The notes beneath the pieces were generated by a model. That model had not been told where the DNA came from. It made no database searches and worked only from the letters and a program-made list of their open reading frames with translations. Positions 60,853 through 64,000 of a stretch of DNA of 64,000 nt are shown here, piece after piece. The DNA lies in NCBI GenBank assembly GCA_963712955.1, contig CAVQKF010000005.1:248001-312000 (forward strand). The letters are read 5' to 3'. Within the stretch, counting starts at the first letter, position 1, and each line of letters starts with the position of its first letter. The stretch is from DATFVJ01 sp963712955. GTDB taxonomy: Bacteria > Actinomycetota > Actinomycetes > Streptosporangiales > Streptosporangiaceae. Made by a program: the position numbers and the translations under genes.

Positions 60853-62583
60853 CTACATCCGGTCAGGCACCTGAACGCCGAGCAGGCCGAGGCCGGTCAG
60901 CAGCACCCGCAGCGTGAGCGCGGAAAGCGCAAGCCGAGATTCCCTAACGGCTTCGCTGGGCGCGCCGAGCACGGGGCAGTGCTCGTAGAACGTGGTGAAC
61001 GCAGCGGCCACGTCGAACAGGTAAGCACACAGCCTGTGCGGCTCGGCAGTGTCCGCGACGTGCTGGACGGCGGTGCCGTATTCGAGCAGCCGCAGGCCGA
61101 GCGCCCGTTCGGCCGGCTCGCCGAAAATCATCGGGCCTGTCGCCTGCGCCGGGTCGCTGCCGGCCCTACGGAAGATCGACCGGATCCGCGCGGCCGCGTA
61201 CTGCAGATATGGCGCTGTGTTCCCGTGGAGCGCGAGCATGCGGTCGAAGTCGAAAACGTACCCGCTGTCCCTGGCCACGGACAGATCGGCGTATTTGAGT
61301 GCGCCGATGCCGACCGCCTCCGCGATCTGCGAGCGTACTGCCGGGTCCTCATAACGATCAGCGATGACACGTTCTGCCCGATCGACCGCCTCATCGATGA
61401 GCGTGATCAGCTTGACCTGCTCGCCACTGCGCGACCGCAGTCTCTTACCGTCCGGCCCGGTCACAAGCCCGATCACCGCGTGGTCGGCACGGACCTTGTC
61501 GGTCAGCCACCCGGCCTGCCGAGCTACTGCGAAGAGCATGCGGAAATGCAGCGACTGCTCGGATGCCACCACGTAGATCAACCGGTTGACGTGCAGCTGC
61601 CTGATCCGGTACCTGATCGCGGCCAGATCGGTCGTGTCGTAGCCATAGCCGCCGTCACTCTTGCGCAGGATGAGCGGCACCGGGGCACCGTCCTGGCCGC
61701 TGAACCCGGGCGGGAATGCGCACAGCGCGCCGTCGCTGATCAGTGCGACGCCGGACTGCTCCAGTTCCTCGCACACGTCGGCGAGCATCGGGTTGTAGAA
61801 GCTCTCACCGAAGATGTCGTCGTCGGTCAGCGTGATCCCAAGCCGCCGGTAGATCGTGTTGAAGTACCGCTTGGAGTCATCGAGAAGCATCTGCCACAGC
61901 CGCAGCGTCTCGGGGTCGCCGGACTGCAGCTCCACGACCCGTTTGCGTGCGCGGTCGACGAAGCCGGGATCGCTGTCGAACTTGGCCCTGGCCGCCTGAT
62001 AGAAGGGGGTCAGCTCGCCGCGCGACAACTGCTCGCCGGCGGCCTGCTCGCCCACGTCGAGCAGATGCTCGATCAGCATGCCGAACTGGGTGCCCCAGTC
62101 CCCGAGATGGTTGGCACGGATGACGTCGTGCCCGAGGAACTCGAGGGTTCTGGTGATGGCATCACCCACAACGGTCGTGCGCAAATGGCCGACGTGCATT
62201 TCCTTCGCGACGTTCGGATGCGAGTAGTCGACGATGACCCGCTCGGCAGGCTGGGCGGTCGGAACGCCGAGGCGGTCGCCAGCAAGCACCGCGTCCGCCT
62301 GGCCGGCGATCCAGTCGTCGCGCAACGTGAAGTTGACGAAACCGGGCCCGCTCACCTCGACAGCGGCGCAGACGTCGGCCACGTCGAGCTGCCCGGCCAG
62401 GTCCGCCGCCACCGCGCGGGGCGGGCGGCCGAGCCGCTTGCCGAGCGGGAGCGCCACGTTCGACTGGAAATCGGCGAACTGGGATGGCCGGATCACCGGA
62501 TCGGTGTCGGCTTCCTCGGCGCCGAACGCAGCCGCGAGCGCACGCCGCACACGTTGCGTGAGGACATCCTGCGGATCGGCCAT
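60853..62583 (-). CDS. argS: Arginyl-tRNA synthetase
   Basis: 576 residues, class Ia. N-terminal Add-1 domain, the HIGH motif as NVAKEMHVGHLRTTVVGD, the KMSKS-equivalent loop as GPDGKRLRSRSGEQV, and the C-terminal anticodon-binding DALR domain (APYLQYAAARIRSIFRRAG ... VLLTGLGLLGVQVPDRM). ATG at 62583. Full length. Confidence 0.96.
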   Translation of the reverse strand: MADPQDVLTQRVRRALAAAFGAEEADTDPVIRPSQFADFQSNVALPLGKRLGRPPRAVAADLAGQLDVADVCAAVEVSGPGFVNFTLRDDWIAGQADAVLAGDRLGVPTAQPAERVIVDYSHPNVAKEMHVGHLRTTVVGDAITRTLEFLGHDVIRANHLGDWGTQFGMLIEHLLDVGEQAAGEQLSRGELTPFYQAARAKFDSDPGFVDRARKRVVELQSGDPETLRLWQMLLDDSKRYFNTIYRRLGITLTDDDIFGESFYNPMLADVCEELEQSGVALISDGALCAFPPGFSGQDGAPVPLILRKSDGGYGYDTTDLAAIRYRIRQLHVNRLIYVVASEQSLHFRMLFAVARQAGWLTDKVRADHAVIGLVTGPDGKRLRSRSGEQVKLITLIDEAVDRAERVIADRYEDPAVRSQIAEAVGIGALKYADLSVARDSGYVFDFDRMLALHGNTAPYLQYAAARIRSIFRRAGSDPAQATGPMIFGEPAERALGLRLLEYGTAVQHVADTAEPHRLCAYLFDVAAAFTTFYEHCPVLGAPSEAVRESRLALSALTLRVLLTGLGLLGVQVPDRM

Positions 62584-62717
62584 GTGACAATGCTATTCGG
62601 CCGCGCCGTCTGATACCGCGGTGTCGCCCCCATGCTGATAGCCTCCGATCACCCTGATGATCAGGCCGGCGTGGGTAACTGGATTGAACCGCGGCCGTCC
62701 CGCGAACGCGCCGCGTC

Positions 62718-63842
62718 TCAGGAGCGGCGCAGGAAGCCGGTCCGCGTGGGGCCGAGCCGCTCTTTGATCCGCTCGGCGATTTGCCCGTCGGCCAGACCCG
62801 CGGCAAGGACGCAGGCTGAGGCGATCCCCTTGGCCGTCGATGCGCCGTGCGCGATCACGACGGTGCCGTGCAGCCCGAGCAGTGCGGCGCCGCCCTGGCT
62901 CTCCGGATCGAGGCGCCCGGCGAGCGAGCGCAGGCGGCTGTGCTGCAGCAGCGCGCCGAGCCGGGCCATGGGGGAGCTGGTCATGATGCCGCGGAGCTGC
63001 TGCGCGGCGTACCTGGCGGTGCCCTCGAGGGTTTTGAGCGCCACGTTTCCCGTGAACCCGTCCGCAACGATCACATCGAAACGTCCCGCCAGCAGGTCGC
63101 CGCCCTCCATGTTCCCCGCGAAACTGAGTGCCATTCCCCCGGTCGGCGGTTCAGTGGCCGCCGCCGTCAGTAGTTCGTAGCTACGGCGCGCCAGCTTGTT
63201 CCCTTTCCCCGGCTCGGAACCAATCGTGAGCAGGCCAACGCTTGGCCGTTCGATCCCGTGAGCGACCTGCGCGTACGCGACCCCCAGATGAGCGAACTGC
63301 AGGAGCATCTCCGGCTTGGGATCGGCGGTCGCGCCGGCGTCCACCAGGACTGTGGGCGTCGGCCGGGTCGGGAGGACGACGGCGAGCGCCGGACGTAGCA
63401 CGCCGGGTACGGACCGCAGCCGGAGCCGCGCGGTCGCCACGACCGCGCCCGTTGAGCCGGCGGAAACCACGGCAGCGGCCTGGCCGCGCCTGATGAGCTG
63501 GCACGCCACGGCCATGCTGGATCGTGGGCGCCGCCAGCTTGCGAGCGCCCCCTCTTCCATGCTGAGCACATCGTCGGCAGGCACGATCGGGATATCGTGG
63601 TCGGCGCCCTGCTTGGCCAGCATCGGCCGCAGTGTTGTCGGCTGCCCGGTCAGCACGATGGGGACCTGGTGCTCGCGGACGGCGATCACCGCGCCCGCGA
63701 CGACTGCTTCTGGAGCGTGGTCGCCGCCCATAGCGTCAACGGCGACGGTTGGCGTCGTCAGGGTGTCACCGGCCCCGGTCGCGGACGCCGGGGTGGCGTG
63801 ACGAAGGAGCGATCCCTCATGCGGCCGAGCCCTTCGCTGCAC
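62718..63842 (-). CDS. plsX: Phosphate acyltransferase PlsX
   Basis: About 374 residues converting acyl-ACP to acyl-phosphate for phospholipid synthesis. Motifs: VAVDAMGGDHAPEAVVAGA, VSAGSTGAVVATA, DAGATADPKPEMLLQFAHLG, GLLTIGSEPGKGN, VVADGFTGNVALKTLEG, and LLGLHGTVVIAHGAS. The start is uncertain: the GTG at 63842 gives an extra 30 residues before the domain. Confidence 0.93.
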   Translation of the reverse strand: MQRRARPHEGSLLRHATPASATGAGDTLTTPTVAVDAMGGDHAPEAVVAGAVIAVREHQVPIVLTGQPTTLRPMLAKQGADHDIPIVPADDVLSMEEGALASWRRPRSSMAVACQLIRRGQAAAVVSAGSTGAVVATARLRLRSVPGVLRPALAVVLPTRPTPTVLVDAGATADPKPEMLLQFAHLGVAYAQVAHGIERPSVGLLTIGSEPGKGNKLARRSYELLTAAATEPPTGGMALSFAGNMEGGDLLAGRFDVIVADGFTGNVALKTLEGTARYAAQQLRGIMTSSPMARLGALLQHSRLRSLAGRLDPESQGGAALLGLHGTVVIAHGASTAKGIASACVLAAGLADGQIAERIKERLGPTRTGFLRRS

Positions 63843-64000
63843 GGATGATCCCCCAATTATCGCCGCCGTGCGACCTGGCGGTGCGACGATCGGGGTCCAC
63901 GGGCGTACACCGCACAGCTGGCTCGTTCCGGGGCCCCGTGAGCACCGCCCTCACCGCTGGCCTCAGTGCCGTTCGGGTGACCTATGCGATTGTGAGCCCT
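63843..64000. other. Right-edge stretch without recognisable feature
   Basis: The last 158 bp lie upstream of plsX and show no gene start, operator or RNA I can support. Confidence 0.5.

Noticed and set aside
60979..62613. 544-residue plus-strand open frame opposite argS
   Set aside because: argS motifs are complete on the minus strand; this frame is an antisense shadow.

Overview
The window is bacterial chromosome from a high-GC actinomycete. Supporting signs are the GC-rich codon use with frequent GTG/TTG starts, an XPB-type helicase with its partner protein, DUF3263, DUF3027 and DUF2530 proteins, a mycosin-like subtilase, and the order thrC / MoaD-like / cold-shock / groEL and citrate synthase 2 / pdxH, which I remember from Streptomyces and relatives. 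I see no rRNA, tRNA, CRISPR array, transposase or prophage. The genus cannot be read from the sequence.

Layout. 1-4.9 kb: a metal-response block (methyltransferase, ArsR regulator, ArsP-type permease under two CsoR-like operators), a PPOX-fold protein, a universal stress protein and a PlsC acyltransferase. 4.9-11.4 kb: a degenerate mycosin-like subtilase with a repeat tail, an SAM hydrolase, DUF3263, and convergent trehalose genes otsB and otsA. 11.7-16 kb: a SAM riboswitch, thrC, a sulfur-carrier protein, a cold-shock gene, and a stand-alone groEL behind two CIRCE operators with a perfect 20-bp terminator stem. 16-27.6 kb: XPB helicase and partner, TetR, a cold-shock protein with a conserved tail, two MFS transporters, DUF3027, DUF2530 and MarR. 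27.6-39.5 kb: ThpR, DinB, a molybdopterin oxidoreductase with a membrane cytochrome, serC, citrate synthase, pdxH, a DtxR regulator, a four-domain PP2C phosphatase, and an AtuA pair.

39.7-49.1 kb holds the most interesting locus: a compact minus-strand operon built mostly from 4-nt stop/start overlaps. In transcription order it encodes an ATP-grasp-like ligase, an adenylation-carrier protein whose pocket reads as the L-threonine code, a SyrB2-like non-haem iron halogenase with the HxA motif, a SyrC/CmaE-like cysteine alpha/beta-hydrolase (frameshifted), an FkbM methyltransferase fused to a second carrier domain, a type II thioesterase, and an acyl-CoA dehydrogenase with an apparent CTG start. 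It looks like a syringomycin/coronamate-type cassette for chlorinating carrier-bound threonine, but with no condensation domain in view and with methyltransferase-carrier, ATP-grasp and dehydrogenase partners I do not recognise as a known set. Single-base indels in short homopolymers disrupt the A10 motif and the SyrC-like gene; they may be sequencing errors or real decay.

49.4-64 kb: DinG-type helicase, thiolase, enoyl-CoA hydratase, ACT protein, a large acyl-CoA dehydrogenase, a two-component system, a membrane-anchored protein (also frameshifted), a methyltransferase, argS and plsX. Short tandem repeats, in and between genes, recur through the whole window.
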